From the NCBI RefSeq assembly GCF_000316605.1, contig NC_019683.1, positions 1,596,036 to 1,660,035 of the forward strand: a stretch of DNA of 64,000 nucleotides, in the 5' to 3' direction. Of this stretch, positions 45,872-56,185 are shown one piece after another. The translations under genes and the position numbers were made by a program. The notes below the pieces were generated by a model that did no database searches, was not told the origin of the DNA, and saw nothing but the letters and a program-made list of their open reading frames with translations. Position 1 is the first letter of the stretch. Each line of letters begins with the position of its first letter. Origin of the DNA: [Leptolyngbya] sp. PCC 7376 (GTDB lineage Bacteria; Cyanobacteriota; Cyanobacteriia; Cyanobacteriales; MRBY01).

Positions 45872-48514
45872 GTGTTCTTTCGTCGATCATTCGCAAATTT
45901 ATTATCAGTCAAGATGAAGCTGTTCCTGATTGGTGTAATGGCGTTGCTTGCAAGCGTCATACTACATGGGTTTCAGAAGCCAGTGAATGCAGAGATTTCT
46001 CTCCATAGTGATGATCCACACCGACAAATTCCCGAAGGAGTACAGTTTGGCGATCGCCCGAATCTTTTACAGCAGGGGCAGCAATATTATGCGAATGGCC
46101 AAATTAGTCAATCTATTACTGCATGGCAATCAGCCTTAGAAGTCGCCGAAGCTCAGTCGTCTAATACCGCGCGAATTCAGACGTTGAATTTTCTCACTTC
46201 TGCCTATATTGATGCCGGTGATTTAGATGCAGCGACGACGAGCAATACAGAAAGTGTGACGCTGATTGAGTCAATTCAACCGCAAACAGTGCAAACTCAA
46301 TCTCTGTTTGCGCAGGCTTTGAATAGTCGTGGAATGTTGGATTTATTGTCTGGGAATGCAGAACAGGCGTTAATAACCTGGCAGCAAGCTCGCGCTATTT
46401 ATCAGCAAAATAATGATGTCACTGGCACGATTACCGTTGGGATTAACCAAGCTCAAGCATTTCAATCCCTCGGTCAATACCGCAAAGCGAAGACCACGAT
46501 TGAAGCATTAGTTGATAGCTTAGATACCAGAGACAATGACCTTCTAAAAGTGCGAGCTTTAAAAACCCTTGGAGTGGTACTTCAGAACTTGGGGGAGCCT
46601 GTTGATTCAAAGGCTGTGCTTGATAAAAGTTGGGAACTCAGTCGTGAAATTGCTGGTGATGCAGAAACCGCTGAGATTCTCTTTGATTTAGGTAATGTCG
46701 CAAAAGATCTAGACCGATTTGATATTGCCCAGGAGTATTACGAAACAGCTGTTTCCTTGGCCTCTTCTCCCGCGAGAAAACTCGATACGCGTCTCAATCA
46801 ATTACGTTTAGCGCTGCAATTACAGCAATTTACTTCGGCGAGACAATATATTGACGATATTTATCCGCTGCTAGATGCTCTGCCTGCGAGTCGGCCCAAA
46901 AGCTATGCTGTGATTAACTTTGCCGAAAGTTTGCTGCGATTAAATCAGGTTGAAGATAATGGTGATATTGATTTATCGGCAGTGGCAGAGTTTCGTCAGC
47001 CTCAGCCGATCGTTGAGTTATTGAAGGTTGCTGTCAATGATTCAGTGAATATTCAAGATACAGAAGCTCAAGCCTACGCTTTGCATCAGCTAGGGAAAGT
47101 CTATTTGCAGTTTAATCGGTTGGGTGAAGCCCAGCGTTTAACCGCCCAAAGTTTAGATCTTGCGCAATTAATTAATGCTGATGATTTGGTTGCTCGTAGC
47201 GCGAGTCAGCTAGCGGAAACTTTAAGTGCAGCAGGAGATCAGGAACAGGCGATCGCCACCTATGAGATTGCCTTTCAGAAGTTGCAGGCATTACGTCGAG
47301 ATTTAGTCGCTGTGAATGCTGATGTGCAGTTTGAATTTAAAGAAAATATTGAGCCAGTCTACCGCAATTACGTCGATTTATTACTGAAAGATGAACAACC
47401 TACTCAGGCCGCACTTAAGCAAGCGCGTTCAGTGATGGAAGCCTTGCAGTTAGCAGAATTGGATGATTATTTTCGAGATGCTTGTCTTGATACTCACCCC
47501 GTTAGCCTAGAGGACGTTGATAGTACTGCGGCAATTATTTACCCGATTTTGCTCGATAATCGGATGGAAATCATCGTGTCGCTGCCTGATAAAACCCTGC
47601 GAAATTATAAAACTAGGGTTCCTCTCGAAGAACTAGAGTTTAATTTTGATTTATTTTATTCTTCGTTCTCGCCCGGTTACCCCCGCGATCGCCACTGGCG
47701 TTATTCCCAAAAGTTTTACAGTTGGCTGATTGAACCGCTGGAAGCAGAACTCTTTGAGCAGCAGATTAAAACATTAGTATTTATCCCAGATCGCTTCCTG
47801 AAAAATTTGCCGATGTCGGCACTTTACGATGGCGAACAATATTTAATCGAAAAATTTGGTGTGGCAATTAGTCCCGGTTTACAGCTCTTTCCCCAAGGTG
47901 AACGACAGCAAAATCTCAATCTTTTTGTTGGTGGTTTGAGCGAAGCAAGGCAAGGTTTTGATTCTTTACCTGGTGTCGATAAAGAAATTGATATTATTGC
48001 CCAAAAATCTAATTCGAAAGTTTTACGAAATCAAAATTTTACCTATGATCAATTAATCGACACGATTAACAATCAATCATTTCCCGTTGTCCACCTTGCG
48101 ACCCACGGACAATTTAGTTCTAATCCTGATGAAACGTTCCTTTTAGCTTGGGATCAACATATTTCATTAGATAAGTTTGATACTTTATTTGAAAAGCGCC
48201 GATTGGGAATCCTTGAACCGATTGAATTGTTGGTGATGAGTGCTTGTCAAACGGCCAGTGGCGACGACCGGGCGGTGCTGGGTCTATCGGGTTTTGCCCT
48301 GCGTTCCGGTGCGAAAAGTACCCTTGGTAGTCTCTGGCCTGTGAGTGATGAATCGACCACAGAATTAATGATTCAGTTTTATCAACAGCTGGTCGAGAAG
48401 CAATCAACAAAGGCCGAAGCGTTACGCCAAGCTCAATTGGAATTGTTACGAAATTCGAGTTACACCCACCCCTATTTTTGGTCAGCCTTTATTCTGGTAG
48501 GTAATTGGTCCTAA
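45872..48514 (+). CDS. TPR-CHAT domain protein, secreted or membrane-anchored
   Basis: An 880-residue protein. The N-terminus has a signal-like hydrophobic run (LFLIGVMALLASVILHGF) followed by NAEISLHSD, so export is expected. TPR-type helical repeats fill about 65-510 (QGQQYYANGQISQSITAWQS is the first). The C-terminal CHAT (caspase-like) domain covers about 560-880, with catalytic His in VVHLATHGQFSS and Cys in LVMSACQTASGDD; both are intact. CHAT proteases act in caspase-like and type III-E-like systems, and many cyanobacterial ones stand beside exoproteins. The start is GTG 45872; ATG 45914 also fits. It lies 22 bp after the TPS exoprotein gene. Confidence 0.85.
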   Translation: MFFRRSFANLLSVKMKLFLIGVMALLASVILHGFQKPVNAEISLHSDDPHRQIPEGVQFGDRPNLLQQGQQYYANGQISQSITAWQSALEVAEAQSSNTARIQTLNFLTSAYIDAGDLDAATTSNTESVTLIESIQPQTVQTQSLFAQALNSRGMLDLLSGNAEQALITWQQARAIYQQNNDVTGTITVGINQAQAFQSLGQYRKAKTTIEALVDSLDTRDNDLLKVRALKTLGVVLQNLGEPVDSKAVLDKSWELSREIAGDAETAEILFDLGNVAKDLDRFDIAQEYYETAVSLASSPARKLDTRLNQLRLALQLQQFTSARQYIDDIYPLLDALPASRPKSYAVINFAESLLRLNQVEDNGDIDLSAVAEFRQPQPIVELLKVAVNDSVNIQDTEAQAYALHQLGKVYLQFNRLGEAQRLTAQSLDLAQLINADDLVARSASQLAETLSAAGDQEQAIATYEIAFQKLQALRRDLVAVNADVQFEFKENIEPVYRNYVDLLLKDEQPTQAALKQARSVMEALQLAELDDYFRDACLDTHPVSLEDVDSTAAIIYPILLDNRMEIIVSLPDKTLRNYKTRVPLEELEFNFDLFYSSFSPGYPRDRHWRYSQKFYSWLIEPLEAELFEQQIKTLVFIPDRFLKNLPMSALYDGEQYLIEKFGVAISPGLQLFPQGERQQNLNLFVGGLSEARQGFDSLPGVDKEIDIIAQKSNSKVLRNQNFTYDQLIDTINNQSFPVVHLATHGQFSSNPDETFLLAWDQHISLDKFDTLFEKRRLGILEPIELLVMSACQTASGDDRAVLGLSGFALRSGAKSTLGSLWPVSDESTTELMIQFYQQLVEKQSTKAEALRQAQLELLRNSSYTHPYFWSAFILVGNWS

Positions 48515-48566
48515 AAGTTGCACAAGATAAAGTTTTAAAATTACCCATTTGTTGATTTAAAAAAAA

Positions 48567-49679
48567 GTGTTTTTAGCCATGGGCGATCGCCATTATTTTT
48601 CTATATTTTTAGGGTTGTGGAGCAGTCTGATGATTGTGCCAACAAGCCAGGCGATCGCCGTAACTGTGAATGCTCCACAACAGGGAGATGTCTCGACTGA
48701 AACGCTGACGAGTTTATCGGTTGAATTTCCCGAGGAGCTGCCCCCAGCTAGTGCAATTAGTACTCCGAAGCGCGGCAAGGTGCAATTTCGATTACCGAGT
48801 AGTGGCAGCAGTAGATCAAATCCAACATCGAGTATTGGTGGTGGTAGTCGCGGTGGCATTGGCTTTAGTTTGCCTGATGATCGCTCAAACCCCACATCAA
48901 GTATTGGTGGTGGCAGCCGTGGTGATATTCGCTTTAATTTACCTGGCGATCGCTCAAATCCAACATCCAGTGTTGGCGGCGGTAGTCGGGGCGGCATCCA
49001 GTTTCAGTTACCGGATGACCGCGGGAACCCCGTAGCCATCATTGGTGGTGGGAGCCGTGCCAGTATTGGGTTTCGGTTACCCGGGAGTGGCAATAATCCG
49101 ATCTCGACAATTAGTGGTGGTAGTCGCGACGGCAATATTGAGACGATAGAAATACCAAAATTACAGGCCCTATTGCCACCAACAAATAATGGCAGAACAG
49201 TGGCGACAAGCCCAACAATTTATATCTATTTACCGCCTCTCGGCGCTGAGGAAATCTTCTTTAGTTTGCAGGATGAAGCTGGAAATTTTTACTACGATAC
49301 TGTGCTGAATGCTTCTCCGACAGGTGGCATTATGGCTGTGACAATTCCAGAGACGGAAGCGACTTTAGAACTAGATAAACCCTACCTTTGGTATTTTGCG
49401 CCAATTGAACCGAATGGTCATTTGGTGCCGAATAATTATTCGATCACTGGGTGGATTAAGCGAGTGCAGTCAGAACGTGCCATCGACCCAGAAATGCCAC
49501 CTTTACAACAGGCGATCGCCTATGCTGAAGAAGGGATTTGGTACGATACGCTAACAACTTTGGTCAACGCAAAACTGAGTGAGCCAGAGAATGCCGAGTA
49601 TCAAACTGAATGGCAAGATCTACTCGCCCAAATTGATTTAGAAGTGCTATCTACCCAACCCATTATTAGCTCACCATAG
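48567..49679 (+). CDS. DUF928-like protein with tandem GGGSR repeats
   Basis: A 370-residue protein with an N-terminal signal-like stretch (FLGLWSSLMIVPTSQAIAVT). The C-terminal half (about 190-310) shows DUF928 features: PTIYIYLPPLGAEEIFFSLQ, DEAGNFYY and LDKPYLWYFAPIEPNG. Between them lie five tandem 23-residue units such as RSNPTSSIGGGSRGGIGFSL, apparently multiplied copies of the single GxGxRG motif that usually precedes the domain. The family function is unknown; cyanobacterial members lie next to CHAT, haemagglutinin and CHASE2 genes. The start is GTG 48567 or ATG 48579. It is 52 bp after the CHAT gene and 27 bp before the cyclase. Confidence 0.75.
   Translation: MFLAMGDRHYFSIFLGLWSSLMIVPTSQAIAVTVNAPQQGDVSTETLTSLSVEFPEELPPASAISTPKRGKVQFRLPSSGSSRSNPTSSIGGGSRGGIGFSLPDDRSNPTSSIGGGSRGDIRFNLPGDRSNPTSSVGGGSRGGIQFQLPDDRGNPVAIIGGGSRASIGFRLPGSGNNPISTISGGSRDGNIETIEIPKLQALLPPTNNGRTVATSPTIYIYLPPLGAEEIFFSLQDEAGNFYYDTVLNASPTGGIMAVTIPETEATLELDKPYLWYFAPIEPNGHLVPNNYSITGWIKRVQSERAIDPEMPPLQQAIAYAEEGIWYDTLTTLVNAKLSEPENAEYQTEWQDLLAQIDLEVLSTQPIISSP
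48814..49135 (+). repeat. Tandem 69-bp repeats in the DUF928 gene
   Basis: About four and a half units of 69 bp (23 codons) begin near 48814. Each contains TCAAATCC-ACATC and GGTGGTAGTCGCGG-like stretches; the middle three are the most alike. The last two units diverge. Confidence 0.75.
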
Positions 49680-49706
49680 CTAGTATTTTTAGGATTGGAC
49701 GCTGAG

Positions 49707-51866
49707 ATGAATTGGAAGAAAAAACTGCAGTTTTTGAAGAACTACCGCGCCAATATTGTGCTGGCAATTTTTCTCAGTCTGGTCTTTGTGACGGGCAGCC
49801 GTGTTGGGGTATTTCGAAAATTAGAATGGCTCATTGCGGATCAATGGTTTCAACTGCGCAAGGAAACAGAGATTGATGATCGTATTGTGGTCGTTACCAT
49901 TGATGAAGATGACATTACCAACGTCAATCAATGGCCGATGTCCGACCGAGACCTAAGCCAAATTATTAAAAATATTCGTGCTCAACAACCACGGGCGATC
50001 GCCTTAGATTTGTACCGAGATTTGCCCGTTCCTCCAGGCCATGATGATTTAGTTAAAGTTTTTGAAACCACCCCAAATTTAATTGGTGTCACGAAAGTGG
50101 CAGGAAATACGATTGCGCCAGCGCCAACATTGGCTGAGCAAGGTCAAACGGCCGCAAATGATTTATTAGTGGATGCTGATGGTAAAATTCGCCGCGTTCC
50201 AGTACTTCTGCAAAATGTTGATGGGAGTTTAATTGAAGGATTTGGGACAAAGCTTGCCTTACTATTTTTAGAAGCAGAAGATATTAATCTTGAGGTCGAA
50301 AATTCTGACGAAAATATTTATCAGTTAGGACAAGCTCGGTTTGTTCCACTATCAGAAAAAGATGGTGACTATCTCTTAGAAGATATGGGCGGTTATCAAA
50401 TTTTATTGAACTATCGAGGTGGTTTGAATTCTTTTCTGAATATCTCAATGACAGACGTTTTAGAAAATCGAATTCCTGATAATCTTCTCACGAATAAAAT
50501 TGTGATGATTGGCCCGATTGCGCCAAGTCTTAATGATATTCATCAGACCTCCTATAACAATAGTTTCTTCCCCGATCAAAAATATATGGCTGGCATTTTA
50601 ATTCATGCCAATCTAACAAGCCAAATTCTTGCGGGTGCTCTCGATAGCCGTCAAATGTTGAGGCTGTCTACTAAGACTATAAATTACAGCTTACTCGTAT
50701 TTTGCGTTGTCCTGAGCAGTGGTATAGGAGCCTTCTACGTAAAGTCGCAACACTGGAGTTTGATTGCTCTGTTTACTACTGGAGCAGCTCTTATTCTCAG
50801 TGCCTATGTCCTGTTTTTACAAGGTTGGCTAATTCCAGTCTTTACGCCACTATTCGCTTTGGTATCGACGGCGACGCTATCAATAATTGCGACATTATGG
50901 TCTACCTTAAAAAAATCATATGCCAGTCTAGAAATACAGCATAAGAAACTTGAAGAGACCTATAATCAACTTTCACAAATCACAGATTCATATAGTCGTT
51001 TTGTTCCATTTGACTATTTAGAATTTCTAAAAAAAGAAGAAATTATTGATGTCAAACTCGGCGACCATGTTGATCGACAAATGGCCATTTTATTCTCTGA
51101 TATTCGATCTTTTACGCCATTGACAGAGAGTATGACACCCCAGCAAAACTTTGAGTTTATTAATGCTTATCTTGGTCAACTTTCCCCAGAAATCCGTCAA
51201 CATAGTGGGCTGATTATTAAATTCTTGGGTGATGGTTTGATGGCCGTTTTTCCAGAAGATCCTGAGGATGGCTTAAAATCGGCGATCGCCCAACTCCAGC
51301 AACTCCGATTATTTAATGAAAAGAGAGAGAAATTAGCCCAAAAACCGATTCGCATCGGCTTTGGCTTACATTTTGGAAAAGTGATGATGGGGATTGTTGG
51401 GGAAGAATTTAGAATGCAGGGCGATATCCTCTCCGACACCGTGAACCTGACTTCTCGTCTGGAAAGTCTCACGAAAGTTTATGGCATTTCCCTATTGATT
51501 TCAGAAACGATTTTTGTAGAGTTAGCAGACCCAGCACAATATAAAATTCGCTTTTTAGACCGAGTGGTTGTTAAAGGAAGAACCCAACCCATTAGCGTTT
51601 ACGAAGTTTTTGATAATGACCCCATCGAGGCGATCGCCAAAAAAGAAGCAACTCTTACCCAGTACAACCAAGCCATAGAACTCTATACCCAAGGCAAGTT
51701 TGCCCAAGCCCGCAATCTTTTTAAACTTATTGCTGAAATGAATCCTTTAGATACAGTGTCCAAAGTCTATTTGGAAAGACTGACAACCCTCGAAAATCTC
51801 TATCTTAATAATGGCAGTGCCGAAAAGCAGTGGGATGGTGTGTGGCGATTTAACGAGAAATTTTAA
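49707..51866 (+). CDS. CHASE2-domain adenylate cyclase (second copy)
   Basis: A 719-residue cyclase. One N-terminal TM is followed by a CHASE2 sensor domain (RIVVVTIDEDDITNVNQWPM, and MIGPIAPSLNDIHQTSY near 280), then about three TM helices near 330-400. The cyclase domain has LFSDIRSFTPLTESM and FLGDGLMAVFPEDPED metal sites. IIKFLGDG has the ATP-selecting Lys and SDTVNLTSRLES the transition-state region. A C-terminal extension of about 70 residues includes a helical pair (NQAIELYTQGKFAQARNLFK) like a TPR. I place the start at ATG 49707; TTG 49695 is in frame. It is the last of the five-gene cluster. Confidence 0.85.
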   Translation: MNWKKKLQFLKNYRANIVLAIFLSLVFVTGSRVGVFRKLEWLIADQWFQLRKETEIDDRIVVVTIDEDDITNVNQWPMSDRDLSQIIKNIRAQQPRAIALDLYRDLPVPPGHDDLVKVFETTPNLIGVTKVAGNTIAPAPTLAEQGQTAANDLLVDADGKIRRVPVLLQNVDGSLIEGFGTKLALLFLEAEDINLEVENSDENIYQLGQARFVPLSEKDGDYLLEDMGGYQILLNYRGGLNSFLNISMTDVLENRIPDNLLTNKIVMIGPIAPSLNDIHQTSYNNSFFPDQKYMAGILIHANLTSQILAGALDSRQMLRLSTKTINYSLLVFCVVLSSGIGAFYVKSQHWSLIALFTTGAALILSAYVLFLQGWLIPVFTPLFALVSTATLSIIATLWSTLKKSYASLEIQHKKLEETYNQLSQITDSYSRFVPFDYLEFLKKEEIIDVKLGDHVDRQMAILFSDIRSFTPLTESMTPQQNFEFINAYLGQLSPEIRQHSGLIIKFLGDGLMAVFPEDPEDGLKSAIAQLQQLRLFNEKREKLAQKPIRIGFGLHFGKVMMGIVGEEFRMQGDILSDTVNLTSRLESLTKVYGISLLISETIFVELADPAQYKIRFLDRVVVKGRTQPISVYEVFDNDPIEAIAKKEATLTQYNQAIELYTQGKFAQARNLFKLIAEMNPLDTVSKVYLERLTTLENLYLNNGSAEKQWDGVWRFNEKF

Positions 51867-52150
51867 TTCTTGTTCCTGTCAGAAAATTCTCTGGCTGACC
51901 TCACAACGGTGAGTTGTTTACTTTGATATATGTAACAAAAACGCAATAGTGAATTGCGGCTCGAATACCCTCTCCCTAAGCTAAAGACAGTGGGAAACAT
52001 CATGTATTAGAGATCTCGACAGTCTGGATGATTTCTCCTAAAATGTATTTTCCGATTACAACAAAACGCTGAAATAATCCATCCCTCTTGCGGAAGAGGA
52101 TACAGATCTTCAGCATTTAGTTACCGTTCTTCAAGTTATTACCCTAGGTA
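51867..52150. other. Intergenic region upstream of ilvB
   Basis: About 280 bp. A 6-bp inverted repeat CGCAAT / ATTGCG sits near 51942-51958, and a few weak stems occur. There is no convincing terminator for the cyclase gene and no leader-peptide ORF or branched-chain amino-acid codons that would indicate attenuation of ilvB. Confidence 0.4.
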
Positions 52151-53917
52151 GTGCCCGTGGTTCCTACAACATCCCCCGCAGCAAATGAAACTGCTGTCAG
52201 TTCCGAAGTTCGTTCTGGTGCATACATTCTGATTGACAGTTTGAAGCGTCATGGCGTCGAATTCATTTTTGGCTATCCCGGTGGTGCAATCCTGCCTGTG
52301 TATGACGCTCTCCATCCAGTGGATGAGCGTGGTGAGATTAAGCACATTCTGGTGCGCCACGAACAAGGTGCATCCCATGCTGCTGACGGATATGCACGGG
52401 CAACCGGGAAAGTGGGGGTTTGTTTTGGCACGTCTGGCCCTGGTGCGACAAACTTGATCACAGGTATTGCGACCGCTCATATGGATTCGATCCCGATGGT
52501 TGTCATTACAGGGCAAGTCGCTCGACCCGCAATCGGTACCGACGCATTTCAGGAAACCGATATTTTTGGTATTACCTTACCTGTTGTTAAACATTCCTAC
52601 GTTGTCCGTGACCCGAAAGACATGGCGCGGATTGTGGCAGAGGCATTCTACATCGCTGGTACTGGACGTCCAGGACCTGTATTAATTGATGTTCCTAAGG
52701 ATGTTGGTTTAGAGCTGTGTGAATATATTCCTGTGGAACCTGGTTCTGTCGAAATTACAGGCTATAAGCCTCACTTTGAAGGGGATTCAAACAAAATTAC
52801 TGAGGCACTTCACCTCATTTCCGAATCTCGTCAACCTCTGCTCTATGTGGGTGGTGGCGCGATTACATCTGGTGCCCATGCAGAAATTAAAGAGTTAGCT
52901 GAACGATTCCAAATTCCTGTAACGACAACATTGATGGGTCTAGGTGCATTTGATGAGCATCATGATCTCTCGGTGGGGATGCTGGGGATGCATGGTACTG
53001 CCTACGCAAACTTTGCGGTGAGTGAATGTGATCTATTGGTTGCAGTGGGAGCGCGCTTTGATGATCGAGTTACGGGTAAGCTCGATGAGTTTGCGTCTGA
53101 GGCAAAGGTTATTCATATTGATATTGACCCTGCAGAAGTGGGTAAAAATCGTGCACCGGAGGTGGCGATTGTTGGAGATGTTCGTCATGTTCTGATTGAA
53201 ATGCTTCAGGGTGGCAAGGGACTTCCTTTGAGCACAACACCGACGGGGGATTGGCTCGCGAAGATTGATGCTTGGAAACAAAAGCATCCAATGGTAGCGC
53301 CTGTTTATGAGGACAGTATTTCACCGCAATCCGTAATTGCTGAATTGGATCGCCAGGCTCCCGATGCTTATTACACAACTGATGTGGGTCAGCACCAAAT
53401 GTGGGCGGCGCAATTCTTGAAGAATGGCCCCCGCCGTTGGATTTCTAGTGCAGGTCTCGGCACAATGGGCTTCGGGATGCCTGCTGCACTGGGTGTGAAG
53501 GTTGCGGTACCGGATGATGAGGTGATTTGTGTCAGTGGTGATGCGAGTTTCCAAATGTGTTTGCAGGAGTTGGCAACGCTCGCTCAGTACAATATTGCTG
53601 TGAAGACTGTCATTCTAAATAATGGTTGGCAGGGTATGGTCCGTCAGTGGCAACAGAATTTCTATGGTCAGCGTTATTCTGCGTCCAATATGGAAGTGGG
53701 AATGCCTGATTTTGAGTTGCTGGCAAAGGCTTTTGGCGTGAAAGGCATGGTTGTGGATAAGCCTGAAGATCTCGCTGGGGCGATCGCCGAAATGATTGCT
53801 TTTGATGGCCCTGTGTTGTTGGATGTACGGGTGAAGCGTGACGAAAACTGTTATCCCATGGTCGTTCCCGGTAAGAGCAATGCTCACATGATGGGAATTG
53901 GTCAGGAGAATGAATAA
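52151..53917 (+). CDS. ilvB: Acetolactate synthase large subunit
   Basis: Thiamine-diphosphate enzyme making acetolactate and acetohydroxybutyrate in branched-chain amino-acid synthesis. The 588-residue protein has the catalytic Glu in [16 protein letters not shown], the FAD-region motif [11 protein letters not shown], and the ThDP motif [19 protein letters not shown] ending in NN. The C-terminus [20 protein letters not shown] is typical. The N-terminal 20 residues ([19 protein letters not shown]) precede the conserved start [13 protein letters not shown]. The start is GTG 52151. The small regulatory subunit ilvH is not adjacent. A hairpin terminator follows. Confidence 0.95.
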   Translation: MPVVPTTSPAANETAVSSEVRSGAYILIDSLKRHGVEFIFGYPGGAILPVYDALHPVDERGEIKHILVRHEQGASHAADGYARATGKVGVCFGTSGPGATNLITGIATAHMDSIPMVVITGQVARPAIGTDAFQETDIFGITLPVVKHSYVVRDPKDMARIVAEAFYIAGTGRPGPVLIDVPKDVGLELCEYIPVEPGSVEITGYKPHFEGDSNKITEALHLISESRQPLLYVGGGAITSGAHAEIKELAERFQIPVTTTLMGLGAFDEHHDLSVGMLGMHGTAYANFAVSECDLLVAVGARFDDRVTGKLDEFASEAKVIHIDIDPAEVGKNRAPEVAIVGDVRHVLIEMLQGGKGLPLSTTPTGDWLAKIDAWKQKHPMVAPVYEDSISPQSVIAELDRQAPDAYYTTDVGQHQMWAAQFLKNGPRRWISSAGLGTMGFGMPAALGVKVAVPDDEVICVSGDASFQMCLQELATLAQYNIAVKTVILNNGWQGMVRQWQQNFYGQRYSASNMEVGMPDFELLAKAFGVKGMVVDKPEDLAGAIAEMIAFDGPVLLDVRVKRDENCYPMVVPGKSNAHMMGIGQENE

Positions 53918-53965
53918 GCACAGAAATTAAATTTTTTCTGAACGAACTGAATTGTTGTGGGAGTG

Positions 53966-53988
53966 AGGGGAGCCTTGCTCCTTTTTTA
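53966..53988 (+). terminator. Terminator of ilvB
   Basis: GGAGC / GCTCC with loop CTT, extended by G-T and A-T pairs, followed by six T residues. It lies 49 bp past the ilvB stop. Confidence 0.65.
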
Positions 53989-54031
53989 TGGCTCGATTAA
54001 CATATAGTTCGTATGAACTGGAGATTGGGCT

Positions 54032-55459
54032 GTGGGTGAGTTGGTTTTACATTGGCATCGTCGGGATTTGCGGTTGCATGACAATGTTGCTTTGACTCGC
54101 GCACGGAAACAGTCAGAAAAAGTCGTGGGAGTGTTTTGCTTTGATCCCGCCATTCTGACGGCAGATGATATGGCTCCCGCTCGTGTGAAGTATTTGCTGG
54201 CTTGTTTGGAAGAGCTGAGTGAAAGCTACTGTCAAGTTGGTAGTGAATTATTGATTTTGAACGGCAAACCGGTGGAGTTATTGCCCCGGGTTACAGCAAT
54301 TTTAAAAGCGACAGCAGTTTACTGGAATCTCGATGTCGAACCCTATGCCCAAAAACGTGATCATGACATGGCGATCGCCCTGCGACAGGCGGGTGCAAAA
54401 GTAGAAACTGTTTGGGATCAGCTGTTACATCCTCCCGGCAAAATCCTGACGAAATCAAAATCACCCTATAAAGTTTATTCACCGTTTTGGCGCAATTGGT
54501 CGAAACAAGAGAAAGCTGAACCTTTACCAGCGATCGCCGATTGTGCGGGATTGAGTGACGCAGAACGAGAAAAAATAAAAGAATTTAATATTGAGCTGCC
54601 GAGTCTCGAAACTTTGGGGTTTGAATGGGAGCAACCTTTTACTGTGCCTGTGGGAGAACGACAGAGTTTGGCGCAATTAGAAACGTTTACTGAGAATTTT
54701 GTGGAAGCCTATGAGGGCGATCGCAACTTCCCTGCTATAGAAGGAACATCTCGATTAAGCGCAGCATTAAAATTTGGAGTAATCGGTATTAGAAAAGTTT
54801 GGCAATCAACCCTCGATGCCCTTGAAAATTGTCGTAGTGAAGAAGCTGAAAAAGGAGTCACAACATGGCAACAAGAATTAGCTTGGCGAGAATTTTATCA
54901 GCACTGTATGTTCTTTTTTCCCGAGCTAGCCAAAGGTCCATACCGTGATGAGTTTCAAGCTTTCCAATGGGAAAATGACGAGACAAAATTTCAAGCTTGG
55001 TGTGCCGGAAAAACAGGTTATCCGATTGTCGATGCAGCGATGCGGCAACTTAATGAAACGGGCTGGATGCATAATCGCTGCCGGATGATTGTGGCGAGTT
55101 TCCTGACGAAAGATTTGATTATTGATTGGCGGTGGGGCGAAAAATATTTTATGCAAACCCTTGTCGATGGCGACCTTTCGGCAAACAATGGTGGTTGGCA
55201 ATGGAGTGCTTCAAGCGGTATGGATCCGAAGCCGTTGCGTATCTTTAATCCTGCCTCCCAAACAAAAAAGTTTGATGCGGAAGCTGAATATATTCGTAAA
55301 TGGCTACCGGAAGTGCGATCATTAGATACGAAGGTTTTAGTGACAGGTAAAATTCCGAGTTCGATTTGTGAGCAATGTAATTATCCCGAACCGATTGTGG
55401 ATCATGCAGTTCAACAACGAGAATTTAAGCGTCTTTATAAGGTAATGAAAGAAGGGTAA
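54032..55459 (+). CDS. phrA: Deoxyribodipyrimidine (CPD) photolyase
   Basis: A 475-residue class I photolyase that uses blue light to split cyclobutane pyrimidine dimers. The N-terminal antenna domain begins [19 protein letters not shown]. The FAD domain includes [40 protein letters not shown] and [19 protein letters not shown], the highly conserved FAD-binding and electron-transfer segments, then [18 protein letters not shown]. The organism likely uses the 8-HDF (deazaflavin) antenna as in other cyanobacteria; that is inference. The start is GTG 54032. The phosphoesterase gene follows 17 bp downstream on the same strand. Confidence 0.93.
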   Translation: MGELVLHWHRRDLRLHDNVALTRARKQSEKVVGVFCFDPAILTADDMAPARVKYLLACLEELSESYCQVGSELLILNGKPVELLPRVTAILKATAVYWNLDVEPYAQKRDHDMAIALRQAGAKVETVWDQLLHPPGKILTKSKSPYKVYSPFWRNWSKQEKAEPLPAIADCAGLSDAEREKIKEFNIELPSLETLGFEWEQPFTVPVGERQSLAQLETFTENFVEAYEGDRNFPAIEGTSRLSAALKFGVIGIRKVWQSTLDALENCRSEEAEKGVTTWQQELAWREFYQHCMFFFPELAKGPYRDEFQAFQWENDETKFQAWCAGKTGYPIVDAAMRQLNETGWMHNRCRMIVASFLTKDLIIDWRWGEKYFMQTLVDGDLSANNGGWQWSASSGMDPKPLRIFNPASQTKKFDAEAEYIRKWLPEVRSLDTKVLVTGKIPSSICEQCNYPEPIVDHAVQQREFKRLYKVMKEG

Positions 55460-55476
55460 TTTGTGGAGTAAAAACA

Positions 55477-56184
55477 GTGCAACAGCTGGATAACTTTATC
55501 AAATCACTCTTTTCAAAAGGTCGGCGATCGCCACAACGAATTGGAGTGATTGGGGATGTCCACTGTGAAGATTGGGCATTAGAAACAGCCATCAAATTCT
55601 TGCAAGCACAAGATACCGATATAGTTTTGTGCGTTGGGGATCTGGCTGATGGTAACGGTGATTTAAATAAGTGCTGTGAAATCTTGCAGCGACACCAGAT
55701 TCCAACAGTCTCTGGAAATCATGATCGTTGGCTTCTGTCAGAACAAGCTCGTTCTTTGCCGGAGGCTACGCTATTAAAGACTGTCTCCACTGAAGCACAA
55801 CAGTTTTTACGAGTGTGCCCTTCCACTCTCGATCTTCAGACAAGCTATGGCTTGATGCAGCTCTGTCATGGTTTAAGCGAAAATGATATGGCCTCCGTCG
55901 GCATTGATGATTTTGGCTATGCCCTCGAATGTAATGAGGAACTACAAGGTTATTTGTATGGTGGCCATTACCAACTCGTGATTTGTGGTCATACTCATCG
56001 CCGAATGGTTCGCCATTTTAAACAATTGACGATCATCAATGCCGGAACAATCAAGCAAGAACATGATCCCTGCTGCACCATTATTGATTTAGAAAATTAT
56101 CGGGTCTTATTTCACAATTTTGAGAACGAATGCAAAATTACGACCACACCTGCATCATCAATAAATCTTCGTGAAAGTTTTTAA
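55477..56184 (+). CDS. Metallophosphoesterase family protein
   Basis: A 235-residue calcineurin-like phosphoesterase. Metal-binding motifs run in order: IGVIGDVHCED (GDxH), LCVGDLADGNGD (GDxxD-like), VSGNHDRW (GNHD) and VICGHTHRRMV (GHTH). The substrate is unknown. The start is GTG 55477. It lies 17 bp behind the photolyase gene and is probably co-transcribed. The following minus-strand DNA is the ylmH tail remnant. Confidence 0.8.
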   Translation: MQQLDNFIKSLFSKGRRSPQRIGVIGDVHCEDWALETAIKFLQAQDTDIVLCVGDLADGNGDLNKCCEILQRHQIPTVSGNHDRWLLSEQARSLPEATLLKTVSTEAQQFLRVCPSTLDLQTSYGLMQLCHGLSENDMASVGIDDFGYALECNEELQGYLYGGHYQLVICGHTHRRMVRHFKQLTIINAGTIKQEHDPCCTIIDLENYRVLFHNFENECKITTTPASSINLRESF

Positions 56185-56185
56185 G

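Noticed and set aside
51867-52150. Attenuator or leader peptide before ilvB
   Set aside because: No short ORF rich in Ile, Val or Leu codons and no terminator/antiterminator pair is visible.
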